This document shows positions 52,946 through 62,209 of a DNA stretch of 64,000 nt, piece by piece. Made by a program: the position numbers and the translations under genes. Position 1 is the stretch's first letter, and each line of letters begins with the position of its first letter. This stretch comes from Alphaproteobacteria bacterium. GTDB taxonomy: Bacteria > Pseudomonadota > Alphaproteobacteria > CAAGCB01 > CAG-977. The stretch lies in NCBI GenBank assembly GCA_900768465.1, contig CAAGCY010000013.1, positions 62,001 through 126,000 on the forward strand. The letters run 5' to 3'. The notes beneath the pieces are model-generated. The model saw nothing but the letters and a program-made list of their open reading frames with translations. It searched no databases and was not told where the DNA came from.

Positions 52946-54338
52946 GAAAACAACTCGATTCGTATGTCAGAATTGCGGCAATGTGACGGCGCGCTGGGCG
53001 GGCAAATGCGAAGCCTGCGGCGAATGGAACACCATTGTCGAAGAAGAAGCTCCCTCGGCCGCTCCGCAATCGACGGGCGGCAAAGGCGGCAGTAAAATCC
53101 AATTTGTCGGCTTGGACGGCGTTCCCGAAACGTCGTTCCGCTTGAAATCGGGCATAGCGGAGCTTGACCGCGTGTGCGGCGGCGGGCTGATTGCGGGATC
53201 GGTTTTGCTTATCGGCGGCGATCCGGGGATTGGAAAATCGACGCTTTTACTGCAAGTCACCGCCGCTTTGTCCGCCGTGTGCAACGCCAAAGGCGCCCCC
53301 GTGCGCTGCGTCTACATTTCTGGCGAAGAATCGGTTGACCAAGTCCGTTTGCGCGCGGCAAGGCTCGGTTTGGCGAAAGCGAAAGTCGAACTGGCATCCG
53401 CGATGAACATCCGCGACATTGTGGCGACTTTGGACACGGGCGAAGCCCCCGATGTCGTCGTCATCGATTCGATTCAAACCATGTACATCGACACTTTGGA
53501 TTCCGCCCCCGGCACGGTCGGACAAGTCCGCGCCTGCGGAAACGAGCTGATACGGCTGGCGAAACGGCGGGGATTCGCTTTGTTTTTGGTGGGACACGTT
53601 ACCAAAGAGGGCGCGCTGGCTGGTCCCCGCGTTTTGGAACACATGGTTGACGCGGTTTTGTACTTTGAAGGCGACCGCGGTCATCATTTCCGCATTTTGC
53701 GCAGTGTCAAAAACCGTTTCGGCGCGACCGACGAAATCGGCGTGTTCGAAATGACGGAAAAAGGGCTTGCCGAAGTGCCGAACCCGTCGGCTTTGTTCCT
53801 TGCCGAACGGCGGGGCAACGTGACGGGCAGCTGTGTTTACGCGGGCATCGAGGGATCGCGCCCCATGCTGGTCGAGATTCAAGCGTTGGTCGCGCCCGCG
53901 GGGACTTCGCCCCGCCGCGCCGTCGTCGGCTGGGATTCGTCGCGGCTGAATATGATTTTGGCGGTGCTGGAAGCGCGGTGCGGTTTGCCCATGTCGTCCA
54001 AAGACATTTACCTGAACGTCGCGGGCGGCATGCGAATTACGGAACCTTCCGCGGATTTGGCGGTGGCGGCGGCTTTGCTGTCTTCGGTGTCGCAAATTCC
54101 CGTTCCCGCGGATGCCGTTATTTTCGGCGAAGTCGGACTGTCCGGTGAAATCCGCGCCGTTCCTCAGCCCGATTTAAGGTTGAAAGAGGCGGCAAAGCTC
54201 GGTTTTTCGCGTGCGCTGATTCCGCCCCGCCGCGTTAATAAAAAATCAGCAAAAGAGTCGGATACTGTGCTGAAAGTAACGGAAATCGGACACTTGAGAA
54301 CTCTGATGGAGCTGTTCGGACTGACGGAGAAAGCGTAA
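52938..54338 (+). CDS. radA: DNA repair protein RadA
   Basis: 466 residues from a GTG at 52938; longer readings extend into mlaF without support. The zinc finger is C10-x2-C13-x10-C24-x2-C27. The RecA-like ATPase has GDPGIGKSTLLLQ and the RadA-specific KNRFG motif. The C-terminal Lon-like domain has PSADLAVAAALLSS. It promotes branch migration in recombination. The last base of its stop is the first base of the cvpA start. Confidence 0.95.
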   Translation: MVKKTTRFVCQNCGNVTARWAGKCEACGEWNTIVEEEAPSAAPQSTGGKGGSKIQFVGLDGVPETSFRLKSGIAELDRVCGGGLIAGSVLLIGGDPGIGKSTLLLQVTAALSAVCNAKGAPVRCVYISGEESVDQVRLRAARLGLAKAKVELASAMNIRDIVATLDTGEAPDVVVIDSIQTMYIDTLDSAPGTVGQVRACGNELIRLAKRRGFALFLVGHVTKEGALAGPRVLEHMVDAVLYFEGDRGHHFRILRSVKNRFGATDEIGVFEMTEKGLAEVPNPSALFLAERRGNVTGSCVYAGIEGSRPMLVEIQALVAPAGTSPRRAVVGWDSSRLNMILAVLEARCGLPMSSKDIYLNVAGGMRITEPSADLAVAAALLSSVSQIPVPADAVIFGEVGLSGEIRAVPQPDLRLKEAAKLGFSRALIPPRRVNKKSAKESDTVLKVTEIGHLRTLMELFGLTEKA

Positions 54339-55102
54339 TGCAGGAAATTTGCGGCGTTGACATCTTTATTGCGGTTGTTTTGCTGGTATCGGCGATACTG
54401 TCGTTTTCGCGCGGATTTACGGGCGAAATGCTGGGTATCGGTGCGTGGTTCGTCGCGGGGATTGCGGGAATTTACGCCATGCCCGTGCTGGAACCGTACG
54501 CGCTGAAGTATCTGCACAAACCTGTCCTTGCCAATCTGGCGGTGTTTGCGGCGACGGCTTTGGTGACTTTGGTCACGCTGACGCTGATTTTTTCGCGTAT
54601 AACGGACAAAGTGCAAAAAAGCGTGTTAAACCGCCTTGACCACTTTTTGGGCTTTATTTTCGGACTGGTGCGCGGCGTCGTGATTTTGGTTTTGATTTAT
54701 TTCCTGATGATGACGCTGACGCCGAAAACGCTGGAAGATTATCAAAAGCAAAGCAAAACGTTCCCGTATCTGGAACGCGTCACGGACAGCGTCAAGGAAC
54801 ATCTGCCCGAATCCCTGTTCGACAATCCGTCCAAAAAAGGCGACGGCAAACCCGACAATATCGACCAGCTGATTGAAAAGCTGAACAAAGAACCCGTCAA
54901 AAAAACAAAAAAGAAAAAAGCCAAACCCGCCGCCGAAAAACCCAAAGATCCCGAAAAGACTTTGTTTGACGATTTGAACGCGCCCAAAGTCGAAGCCCAA
55001 AAAAAGAAAGACGAACCCGCGGGATACGACAAACGCGAACGCGAACAGCTGGACCGCCTGTTTTTGGAAAGCTTGGAAGAAACGGATTCCGTCGTGGATT
55101 GA
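54338..55102 (+). CDS. cvpA: CvpA-family membrane protein with charged C-terminal tail
   Basis: 254 residues. Four membrane segments (about 8-140) of the CvpA type (VVLLVSAILSFSRGFTGEML..) are followed by a lysine-rich tail of about 100 residues. CvpA is needed for colicin V production and envelope robustness in enterobacteria; its mechanism is unclear. In related bacteria purF usually follows radA-cvpA; here a second CvpA-like gene follows. Confidence 0.88.
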   Translation: MQEICGVDIFIAVVLLVSAILSFSRGFTGEMLGIGAWFVAGIAGIYAMPVLEPYALKYLHKPVLANLAVFAATALVTLVTLTLIFSRITDKVQKSVLNRLDHFLGFIFGLVRGVVILVLIYFLMMTLTPKTLEDYQKQSKTFPYLERVTDSVKEHLPESLFDNPSKKGDGKPDNIDQLIEKLNKEPVKKTKKKKAKPAAEKPKDPEKTLFDDLNAPKVEAQKKKDEPAGYDKREREQLDRLFLESLEETDSVVD

Positions 55103-55115
55103 CCGGGGGTAGCTT

Positions 55116-55883
55116 ATGACCGAACGCACGGACATCATATTGCTGGTGCTGGCTTCCCTGTCGGTTTATACGGGGTGGGCGCGCGGTTTTTGTGATGAAA
55201 TCATGCGTTTGGCGACCTACTTGCTGTCGGGCTTTGCGGCGTACGCGCTGATTCCGATAATTCAGCCGTTCGTTCCGAATTTGAACAATCCGCCCGCCGA
55301 ACAGGCGATAGCGCTGATTGCGGGCGCGTTTATCGTGTGCTTTGTTCTGCGGGTCGGCGTCAAGTCTTTGACAGGCAAAGTAAAATCAAGCGAATTCAAC
55401 GACTTGGATAAAACAGGCGGAGCGTTGTACGGGTTAATCCGCGGCGGTGTTTTTGTTGTGATGATTGCCGTCGCCATCGCCGTTGTCGCGCCGCACGCGT
55501 TGAAAGGCAGTAAAGTGCTGGATACCGCTTACGGCAAAGCCCGTCCGCTGGTTTTGAATACGACGGGCATTGAAATGAAAGAATACGCCGATGAAACGGA
55601 TCCCGTTTATTGGAAGACGAATGTGCTGAATTTCATTCAAGATTCAAAAATCGTCACGGATGCCGGCGAATCGTCGCTTTTGGCGTATTTATGCGCTTAC
55701 GCCGTGCAGGAACAGGAAAAACAAACGGGGCAAAAGCTGTCGCAGGAACAATGCCGATCGGGATTTCAGGCGTATTTGTCTTCGGCGTCCAAAGAAGAAT
55801 TCGCGGAAAAAATGCAGCAGGAAATCCGGAACGAAGTTTTGGAAAGGATGATGGAAAGTGACGAACAAAATATTGGCTCTTGA
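55116..55883 (+). CDS. Second CvpA-like membrane protein
   Basis: 255 residues with the same four-segment layout (LASLSVYTGWARGFCDEIMRLATYLL.. then a GGALYGLIRGG loop) but a different soluble C-terminal domain of about 120 residues (acidic, no repeats). It is divergent from the first copy, so it is an old paralogue. Overlaps the tsaB start by 26 bases. Confidence 0.82.
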   Translation: MTERTDIILLVLASLSVYTGWARGFCDEIMRLATYLLSGFAAYALIPIIQPFVPNLNNPPAEQAIALIAGAFIVCFVLRVGVKSLTGKVKSSEFNDLDKTGGALYGLIRGGVFVVMIAVAIAVVAPHALKGSKVLDTAYGKARPLVLNTTGIEMKEYADETDPVYWKTNVLNFIQDSKIVTDAGESSLLAYLCAYAVQEQEKQTGQKLSQEQCRSGFQAYLSSASKEEFAEKMQQEIRNEVLERMMESDEQNIGS

Positions 55884-56487
55884 TTGCGCGCACGAAACGT
55901 GTTCCGTCGCCGTTACGGCGGGAAACGACGTTATCGCTTTTCAAACCGTCGAAATGGAGCGCGGACAGGCGGAAGCGTTGATTCCCATGGTGCAGTCCGT
56001 CATGAAGCGGGCGAACGTCGATTTTTCCGATTTGTCTTGTATTGCCGTATCGACGGGACCGGGGTCGTTCACGGGCGTGCGCGTCGGTCTGGCGGCGGCG
56101 GACGGGCTTGCCATGGCGGCGAATTTGCCCGAAGTCGGCGTTTCTTTGCTGGAAGCCGTCGCGTTTTCAGCCGACTTTGCGGGAAAGCTTTGCGTTGTTT
56201 TGGAAACCAAGCGCGATGATTTTTACGCTCAGCTGTTTGACAACAAACAACCCGTTTCCGACCCTTTTGTCGCCGAGGGGGCGTATTTCGACACGCTGCA
56301 GGGCTTTGCGTTCGCAGGCAACGGCGTGCAAAGGCTGATTGAGGAAACGGGCAAAAAAACCGTTGCGGAAGTGCCGATGCCCGATGCCGTCGTGCTGGGC
56401 AAAATGGCGGCGGGCAAAACGCCCGAACGCAAAACGCCCGCTCCGCTGTACCTGCGGGAAGCCGAGGTGACTTTATGCCGCAAGTAA
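55858..56487 (+). CDS. tsaB: tRNA threonylcarbamoyladenosine biosynthesis protein TsaB
   Basis: 209 residues from a GTG. ASKHA start ILALDCAHETCSVAV and the conserved VSTGPGSFTGVRVGLAAADGLA region are present. It is the inactive scaffold that binds TsaD for t6A37 formation. Overlaps its upstream neighbour by 26 bases and rimI by 13. Confidence 0.94.
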   Translation: MTNKILALDCAHETCSVAVTAGNDVIAFQTVEMERGQAEALIPMVQSVMKRANVDFSDLSCIAVSTGPGSFTGVRVGLAAADGLAMAANLPEVGVSLLEAVAFSADFAGKLCVVLETKRDDFYAQLFDNKQPVSDPFVAEGAYFDTLQGFAFAGNGVQRLIEETGKKTVAEVPMPDAVVLGKMAAGKTPERKTPAPLYLREAEVTLCRK

Positions 56488-56918
56488 CCGTTTGCGATGC
56501 GGCGTTTGCCGACGTTTACGCCGCGATGCACAAAGCCTGCTTTGCCAAAGCGTGGAACGAAGCCATGATGCGCCAAACGTTGCTGATGCCGGGGGCGCTG
56601 GGCTTGATTGCTTTTGAAAACGAAACTCCCGCGGGTTTTTTAATCGACGCGTACAGCATTGACCAAGCCGACATTGTAACGCTGGGCGTCATGCCCGCTT
56701 TCCGCGGCAAAAAAATCGGCGATTTGCTGCTGGAAACATCCTTTGACCGATTGAAACAAAACGGCGTCGCCGATCTGTTTTTGGAAGTCGCCGTCAACAA
56801 TCCCCACGCCATAGAACTTTACCGCCGCCACGACTTCAAACAAGTCGGCAAACGTCCGAACTACTACACGCGGGGCGATGAAAAAATCGATGCGCTGGTG
56901 ATGAAACGCGCGCTTTAA
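56475..56918 (+). CDS. rimI: Ribosomal-protein/protein N-acetyltransferase RimI
   Basis: 147-residue GNAT protein with the acetyl-CoA loop MPAFRGKKIGDLLLE (R/Q-x-x-G-x-G/A variant) and VNNPHAIELYRRHDFKQVGKRPNYY. tsaB-rimI linkage supports the assignment. Its end overlaps the convergent channel gene by 4 bases. Confidence 0.9.
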   Translation: MPQVTVCDAAFADVYAAMHKACFAKAWNEAMMRQTLLMPGALGLIAFENETPAGFLIDAYSIDQADIVTLGVMPAFRGKKIGDLLLETSFDRLKQNGVADLFLEVAVNNPHAIELYRRHDFKQVGKRPNYYTRGDEKIDALVMKRAL

Positions 56919-57730
56919 TCGGCATCCTTTTGGATTTGGATTTCCTTGCGCAACAGCGGAACCGCCATTTTGCCCTGTTCCATCACGGCTTTGACCTTTT
57001 GGTTTATCGACCAGTACACGTCCCAGTATTCCGCCGTTTTCGCCCACGCGCGCATTTCCAAAACAACCGCGGAAAAATTCAGTTTTTTGACGAACAGCTG
57101 CGGCGCGGGATCTTCCAGCAGACGCGGTTCGGACGACAGGACTTCGTTTAACGCGTTCATCGCCGAATCAAGCGAATCAAAGTACGTCAGCGGGACTTGG
57201 ATTTCAAAGCGGCGTTTTTTGTTGCGCGAATAATTCAAGATACTGTTCGACCAAAACAAATTGTTCGGCACGCAGACGTATACGCCCGAAAAGGTCTGAA
57301 GTCTGGTCGTAAACAGTCCGATTTCTTTGATAACGCCCGACACGCCGCCCGCTTCGACCGCATCGCCGTTTTTAAACGGGCGCAGTATCAGCAGCGCCAG
57401 CCCCGCCGCGACGTTCGACAGCATATCCTTTAACGCCAAGCCGATGGACAATCCGCCGACGCCGACCAAAGTAACGATACTTGCCGTATTGACGCCGAAC
57501 AGGTTTAAAATGAACAGCCCCGCAATGCCGTAAATCAAATACTGCATCATCAGCTTTGTGACGGGCAGGAACGTGTCGTCGACGTTTTTGATTTTGTGCA
57601 GTCCTTTTTCCAGCGACACCAAGCACAGCTTTGAAACCAGATGCGCGCCGAACAACAGCCCCGCCGCCAAAGCGACTTTATAAAGAATCGGCAGAATGAA
57701 CGCCAAATGCTGATTAAAAAAAGACATCAT
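56915..57730 (-). CDS. Small-conductance mechanosensitive channel (MscS family)
   Basis: 271 residues with three membrane segments. TM3 carries the glycine/alanine-rich pore helix (VGGLSIGLALKDMLSNVAAGLALLI), and the beta domain follows with FKNGDAVEAGGVSGVIKEIGLFTTRL. It opens under membrane tension. The size matches E. coli MscS. Confidence 0.94.
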   Translation of the reverse strand: MMSFFNQHLAFILPILYKVALAAGLLFGAHLVSKLCLVSLEKGLHKIKNVDDTFLPVTKLMMQYLIYGIAGLFILNLFGVNTASIVTLVGVGGLSIGLALKDMLSNVAAGLALLILRPFKNGDAVEAGGVSGVIKEIGLFTTRLQTFSGVYVCVPNNLFWSNSILNYSRNKKRRFEIQVPLTYFDSLDSAMNALNEVLSSEPRLLEDPAPQLFVKKLNFSAVVLEMRAWAKTAEYWDVYWSINQKVKAVMEQGKMAVPLLRKEIQIQKDAD

Positions 57731-57746
57731 GTTTCACCTCTTGTTG

Positions 57747-58613
57747 TCAGGGGGCAAGGCTTTTCGGCGGCGCAAGCTTTTTTGCGGGTTTGTCGGACGG
57801 CGGTTGAGCGGCGGGGGTGGGTTCGGGCTTGGCCGCTTTCGCCGCGGTTGTTTTGACGGGGCTGCGTTTCGGTTGCGGCTTCGGTTTTGCGGCGTGCGCT
57901 GTTTTTTGCCCGTCGGCTGCCGTTTTCGGTTCGACAGGTTTGACTTCGGGCTTCGGTTCGGGTTTGGGTTTGGGTTTGGGTTTGGCTTCAGACTTCGGCG
58001 CGGCGGGTTTGATTTGTTTCGGCGCGGGCGCTTTGACGGCGGGCGCGGGAACAGCCGCCTTGGACGGCAGAGCGGCAGGCTTGTGCGGGACGGTTTTTTT
58101 GCGGGCTTTTACGGGCTTTTTCGCGGCGCGCATCCGTTCCATCCGCCGCCGTTCCAGTTCCATATAGTCACATTCGTGGCGGCGAGAGCTCCAAGGAATC
58201 CCCTGCATCTGACAAGTTTCGATTTCATGCACTTTGTCCAAAGCGGGCAAGAACAGATTGACCGATTCCCCCGTCAATACCAGAAAAGCCGTTACGAACG
58301 GCGCGATTAAACGCAATCGGATGCTTTTGGGTTTGATGAAAAACTCGTAGCACAAAAATCCGCCGATAACAAACACGAACGTTTCAAAGCCGATACCGCG
58401 CCAGACTTGGCGTTCGGCGGCGGACAAATCGGCGAATTCGGCTTCGGCGGGAAAAGCTTTCATCGTTTCCAGCAAATCGAACGCCTTGTCCGTCCACAGC
58501 TTGACCGTTTTCACGCCCAGCGCGCCCAGCGCCGCCACATTGCCGAAATACAGCGCGACGCGGACAACCGCCGTGAAAATATGTATCGCTTGAGAAAAAA
58601 GATTTTTTTTCAT
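57747..58613 (-). CDS. Membrane protein with proline/lysine-rich TonB-like tail
   Basis: 288 residues. Three hydrophobic segments lie at about 10-35, 75-92 and 100-120, then a short soluble stretch with two cysteines. About 130 residues of low complexity follow, with repeated KP/EP dipeptides (..KPKPKPEPKPEVKP..) and a PAP/PPK-rich end. No TonB C-terminal domain is present, so the tail is probably a periplasmic or cytoplasmic spacer. Function unknown. Confidence 0.7.
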   Translation of the reverse strand: MKKNLFSQAIHIFTAVVRVALYFGNVAALGALGVKTVKLWTDKAFDLLETMKAFPAEAEFADLSAAERQVWRGIGFETFVFVIGGFLCYEFFIKPKSIRLRLIAPFVTAFLVLTGESVNLFLPALDKVHEIETCQMQGIPWSSRRHECDYMELERRRMERMRAAKKPVKARKKTVPHKPAALPSKAAVPAPAVKAPAPKQIKPAAPKSEAKPKPKPKPEPKPEVKPVEPKTAADGQKTAHAAKPKPQPKRSPVKTTAAKAAKPEPTPAAQPPSDKPAKKLAPPKSLAP

Positions 58614-58762
58614 GCCCGTTCCGTATTCTCTTTTTGTTTTGCCTGTTTTTCAGCGAAAAGTAAAGAATTTTCGTCGTTTTGAAAAAAGCTTGCCGTTCCC
58701 TTTCAAGCGGTATATTTTAAGGGCGAATTTATCCTTTTTGTAAGCTAACGGAAAGAACGGAA
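58614..58762 (+). promoter_or_regulatory. Upstream region of the compact NAD-GDH gene
   Basis: The gap has a -10-like TATATT near 58711 preceded by TTGCCG about 15 bases upstream, and GGAAAG then GGAA as possible ribosome-binding sites before the ATG. No coding remnant of the missing N-terminal GDH half is visible here. Confidence 0.35.
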
Positions 58763-61072
58763 ATGACAGCTTTGCGCAAAGACTTCGTATTGAACGCCCT
58801 CGCGTCCTACATTCGCCAGACGACCATTGCCACCAAAGGCGCGGTAATGGAAGCCTATGAACAAAATCCCGCCGTCGCGGACATGCTCGCCGATTATTTC
58901 GACGCGAAATTCAATCCCGATTTCAACGGCGCGCGGAATTTGGAGGAACGCGAATCCGAAATCACCGCCAAAATGCCCAAAAACATCGCGCTCAAAGCCG
59001 TGTTTTCCGTTTTGAAAGCCATGGTCAGAACGAACCATTATCAGGGCGAAAAGGACTATGTGTCCTTTAAAATGCTGGACGGCGGCATCCAAGGTCTGCC
59101 CAAACCCGTTCCGATGGCTGAAATTTTTGTTTATTCGCCGATTGTGGACGCCGTTCATCTGCGTTTCGGCAAAATCGCGCGCGGCGGCATCCGCTGGTCG
59201 GACAGAAAAGAGGACTTCCGCACGGAAATTCTGGGCTTGGTCAAAGCGCAACAGGTCAAAAACGTCGTTATCGTCCCTGTCGGATCAAAAGGCGGCTTTT
59301 ATCCCAAACAGCCTCCCGAAAACGCGACCAAAGCCGAATTGGTCGAAAATGCGATTAAGTGCTATCGGATTTTGATTCGCGGACTTTTGGACATTACCGA
59401 CAACATTGTCGACGGCAAAGTCGTTCATCCCGCAAACACGATGATTTATGACGGCGAAGACCCGTATTTGGTCGTTGCCGCGGACAAAGGCACGGCTGAT
59501 TTTTCGGACATTGCCAACGCTTTGTCCGCCGAATACGGCTTCTGGCTGGGCGACGCGTTCGCTTCGGGCGGTTCGGCGGGCTTCAGCCACAAAGGCATGG
59601 CGATTACCGCGCGCGGATCGTGGGAAAGCGTCAAACGCCACTTCGACGAAATGGGACGCGACTGCATGACCGAGGAATTCACGGCGGCGGGCGTCGGCAG
59701 CATGGCGGGCGACGTGTACGGCAACGCGATGCTGTTGTCGCCGAAAATGAAGCTGGTCGCGGCGTTCAACTCGTCCCACATTTTCATCGATCCGAATCCC
59801 GACCTTGAAAAAAGCTTTGCGGAACGCAAACGCCTGTTCGACAAGGAAGCGGGCTGGGCGGAATACAATCCCGAATTGATTTCCCAAGGCGGCGGCGTGT
59901 ATTCCCGCCGTGAAAAAACCGTCACCGTTTCAAACGAAGCGTGCGCCGTTTTGGGCTTGACCAAAGCGACGATGACGCCCGCCGAACTGATTCAGGGGAT
60001 TTTGTCGGCCCCCGTCGATTTGCTGTATTTCGGCGGTATCGGCACTTATGTCAAAGCAAGCGGCGAAACCCAAATGGACGCCAAAGACGCCGCGAACGCG
60101 GATTGCCGCATTGACGCGCCCCGCTTGCGCGCGAAAGTGATTGCGGAAGGCGCAAATCTGGCATTGACCCAGCGCGCGCGCGTCGAATACGCTCTGCAGG
60201 GCGGACGGCTGAACACGGACGCCGTGGACAATTCGGCGGGCGTGGATTGCTCGGATCACGAAGTCAACATCAAAATCATGCTCAACGCCGCGGTTCGCGC
60301 GGGGACGCTGAGCGTCGCCGAACGCAACGTTTTGCTGGATTCGATTAAAGACGACGTTGCCGATTTGGTATTGCGCGACAACTTCCTGCAGACGCAAATC
60401 ATTTCCTATATGCACCATCGCGGCGCGAAAAGCATTCCCGGCAACAAGAAATTCATGCACGTTTTGGAACGCGAAGACAAATTGAGCCGCGCTTTGGAAT
60501 TTTTGCCTGCCGATTCGGAAATGGACGAACGCTTTACGCGCGGACTGGGGTTGACCCGTCCCGAACTGTGCGTTTTGATGGCGTACGCAAAGCTGACGAT
60601 TTACGACCATTTGCTGAACAGCGATTTGCCCGACGATTCCGTTTTGGAAAAACTGCTGTTGTCTTATTTCCCAAAAGCTTTGCAGGAAAACAGAAAGCGC
60701 GAAATTCTGGAACATCCGTTGCGCCGCGAAATCATCGGAACACAAATCGCCAACAATCTGATTAACCGTCTGGGCGTCAATTTCATTACGAAAATGCGCG
60801 GCGAAAGCTCCGCCCCCGTCATCGCGATTTTGAAAGCGTATCTGATTGTTGCCGAAGCATATCAAACCGAAGAACTGTTTTTGCGATTGGAACAAAAAGC
60901 GATGCCTGCCGACGACCGTTTGACGGTTATGCGCCGCATTGTCGCCGAAATCGAAAATATGACGCTGACGGTTCTGCGCGACGGCATGGAAAGCGACATC
61001 GCCGCGGAATCCAAACGCTGGGTCGGCTACAAGGACGACAAATTCAAACAACTGCGTGCCGAATTGGCATAA
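58763..61072 (+). CDS. Compact NAD-specific glutamate dehydrogenase (catalytic half only)
   Basis: 769 residues, whereas the large bacterial NAD-GDH family has about 1,500-1,650. The whole protein aligns by eye with the catalytic and C-terminal part: IARGGIRWSDRKEDFRTE (substrate-binding region), VIVPVGSKGGF with the catalytic lysine, LGDAFASGGSAGFSHKGMAITARG, and IAEGANLALTQRARVE. The N-terminal ACT-like regulatory half is absent and the gene has its own start, so this is a short form rather than an obvious frameshift. It would oxidise glutamate to 2-oxoglutarate. A lipoprotein gene begins 4 bases later. Confidence 0.88.
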   Translation: MTALRKDFVLNALASYIRQTTIATKGAVMEAYEQNPAVADMLADYFDAKFNPDFNGARNLEERESEITAKMPKNIALKAVFSVLKAMVRTNHYQGEKDYVSFKMLDGGIQGLPKPVPMAEIFVYSPIVDAVHLRFGKIARGGIRWSDRKEDFRTEILGLVKAQQVKNVVIVPVGSKGGFYPKQPPENATKAELVENAIKCYRILIRGLLDITDNIVDGKVVHPANTMIYDGEDPYLVVAADKGTADFSDIANALSAEYGFWLGDAFASGGSAGFSHKGMAITARGSWESVKRHFDEMGRDCMTEEFTAAGVGSMAGDVYGNAMLLSPKMKLVAAFNSSHIFIDPNPDLEKSFAERKRLFDKEAGWAEYNPELISQGGGVYSRREKTVTVSNEACAVLGLTKATMTPAELIQGILSAPVDLLYFGGIGTYVKASGETQMDAKDAANADCRIDAPRLRAKVIAEGANLALTQRARVEYALQGGRLNTDAVDNSAGVDCSDHEVNIKIMLNAAVRAGTLSVAERNVLLDSIKDDVADLVLRDNFLQTQIISYMHHRGAKSIPGNKKFMHVLEREDKLSRALEFLPADSEMDERFTRGLGLTRPELCVLMAYAKLTIYDHLLNSDLPDDSVLEKLLLSYFPKALQENRKREILEHPLRREIIGTQIANNLINRLGVNFITKMRGESSAPVIAILKAYLIVAEAYQTEELFLRLEQKAMPADDRLTVMRRIVAEIENMTLTVLRDGMESDIAAESKRWVGYKDDKFKQLRAELA

Positions 61073-61076
61073 AGCG

Positions 61077-61523
61077 ATGAAACGGCTTGTCATCTGTTTG
61101 ATGCTTGCCTTGACCTTGGGCGGATGCGTAACTTTGTCCGCCCAAGACGAAAAAACCGCGCAGGAATTGAAAAGTTACGGTTTAAAGCCGTCGTGGACTC
61201 AGCCCAAAAACGTGTTTTTGGCGGGATTTTTGAACGTCTTGCCTTTTGCGGGGAATTTGTATCTGTCTGCGGGCAAAGACGGTGATGCCGACCAAGTTTC
61301 TTACGGCGTTTTAAACTTTTTCTTCATTTATCCCATTTCGATTTTGTGGGCTGTCCCCCAAGCCGCCATTGACGCCCACACTTTGAACAAAAAGGCGTTT
61401 GTCGATTACTATTCCTTTGACAAAGCGGGGCAAAGGACGCTGGACGCTTTGAAAAACGAACGCCGAATCGACACTTTGTCCTATCAGGAAGAAGACGACG
61501 ACGAATCCGATATGGACGAATAG
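61077..61523 (+). CDS. Small lipoprotein of unknown function
   Basis: 148 residues from the ATG at 61077, with lipobox LGGC (Cys17). Hydrophobic stretches at about 45-65 and 80-105 (FLAGFLNVLPFAGNLY; FFFIYPISILWAVPQAAIDA) suggest membrane-associated hairpins. The tail is very acidic (..EEDDDESDMDE). It may be co-transcribed with the GDH gene. I do not recognise the family. Confidence 0.72.
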   Translation: MKRLVICLMLALTLGGCVTLSAQDEKTAQELKSYGLKPSWTQPKNVFLAGFLNVLPFAGNLYLSAGKDGDADQVSYGVLNFFFIYPISILWAVPQAAIDAHTLNKKAFVDYYSFDKAGQRTLDALKNERRIDTLSYQEEDDDESDMDE

Positions 61524-61581
61524 CCGTCTGTTCCTGTCGGCTTTGCGGGCGTAAACTGGTTGAAAAAACGGGAGAACGCCT

Positions 61582-62049
61582 ATGAAAAAGCTTTTTTTTG
61601 TTGTGATGACATGTCTTGTTGCCGTCGGATGCGCTGCCGATATCAACGATAACGCGTACAAGCTTTCTTCGGTCGGACAGGCTTCGGCGGTCGCGCAAGG
61701 TGTTATCGTCGATGTGCGCACCGTTTCCATCCAAGGCTCAAGCGGTACAGGCTCTGTTTTGGGCGGAGTCGCGGGCGGAGTCGCCGCTTCGACGATCGGG
61801 CGCGGCGCGGGGTCGGTTCTGGCTTCGGTCGGCGGCGCGCTGGCGGGCGCGTTCATCGGCGGCATTACGCAAAACGAACTGACCAAACAGCAGGCTTTGC
61901 AATACATTGTCCGTCTGACAGACGGGGATATGATTAACGTGATTCAGGGGCTGAACAATCCTTTGTCCGTCGGGCAAAAAGTGTTCGTTTTGTACGGCAA
62001 GGAAACGCGTCTGATTCCCGATACGCTGCCGCCGCCGGAATCCTTGTAA
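61582..62049 (+). CDS. SlyB/17-kDa-antigen-like glycine-zipper outer-membrane lipoprotein
   Basis: 155 residues with lipobox VGC (Cys17). A glycine-zipper segment (about 55-95, GSVLGGVAGGVAASTIGRGAGSVL.. then GGALAGAFIGG) and a C-terminal beta domain (YIVRLTDGDMINVIQG..LSVGQKVFVLYG) match the SlyB/PcP layout. These lipoproteins stabilise the outer membrane. GGAG is near the ATG. Confidence 0.87.
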   Translation: MKKLFFVVMTCLVAVGCAADINDNAYKLSSVGQASAVAQGVIVDVRTVSIQGSSGTGSVLGGVAGGVAASTIGRGAGSVLASVGGALAGAFIGGITQNELTKQQALQYIVRLTDGDMINVIQGLNNPLSVGQKVFVLYGKETRLIPDTLPPPESL

Positions 62050-62209
62050 TTCAATCGGTTAGGGTGAAAGTTCATAAAATTGCAACATTTCTATCAAGAT
62101 TTCCTACCAAAATCCGAACTTTTGTGATATAACAAAAGAGTGAAAAAAATCCCCCCTGTTTCGACAGGGATTCACAACGGTTTAATTTTTAACGGGAATC
62201 TTACAGAAA
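62050..62209 (+). promoter_or_regulatory. carD promoter and 5' leader hairpin
   Basis: An extended -10, TG-A-TATAAC (62125-62133), lacks a good -35. Downstream, AATCCC..CTGT-TTCG-ACAGGGATT forms a hairpin in the leader (about 62146-62173) without a T-run, so it may be a structural or regulatory stem rather than a terminator. Confidence 0.4.
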
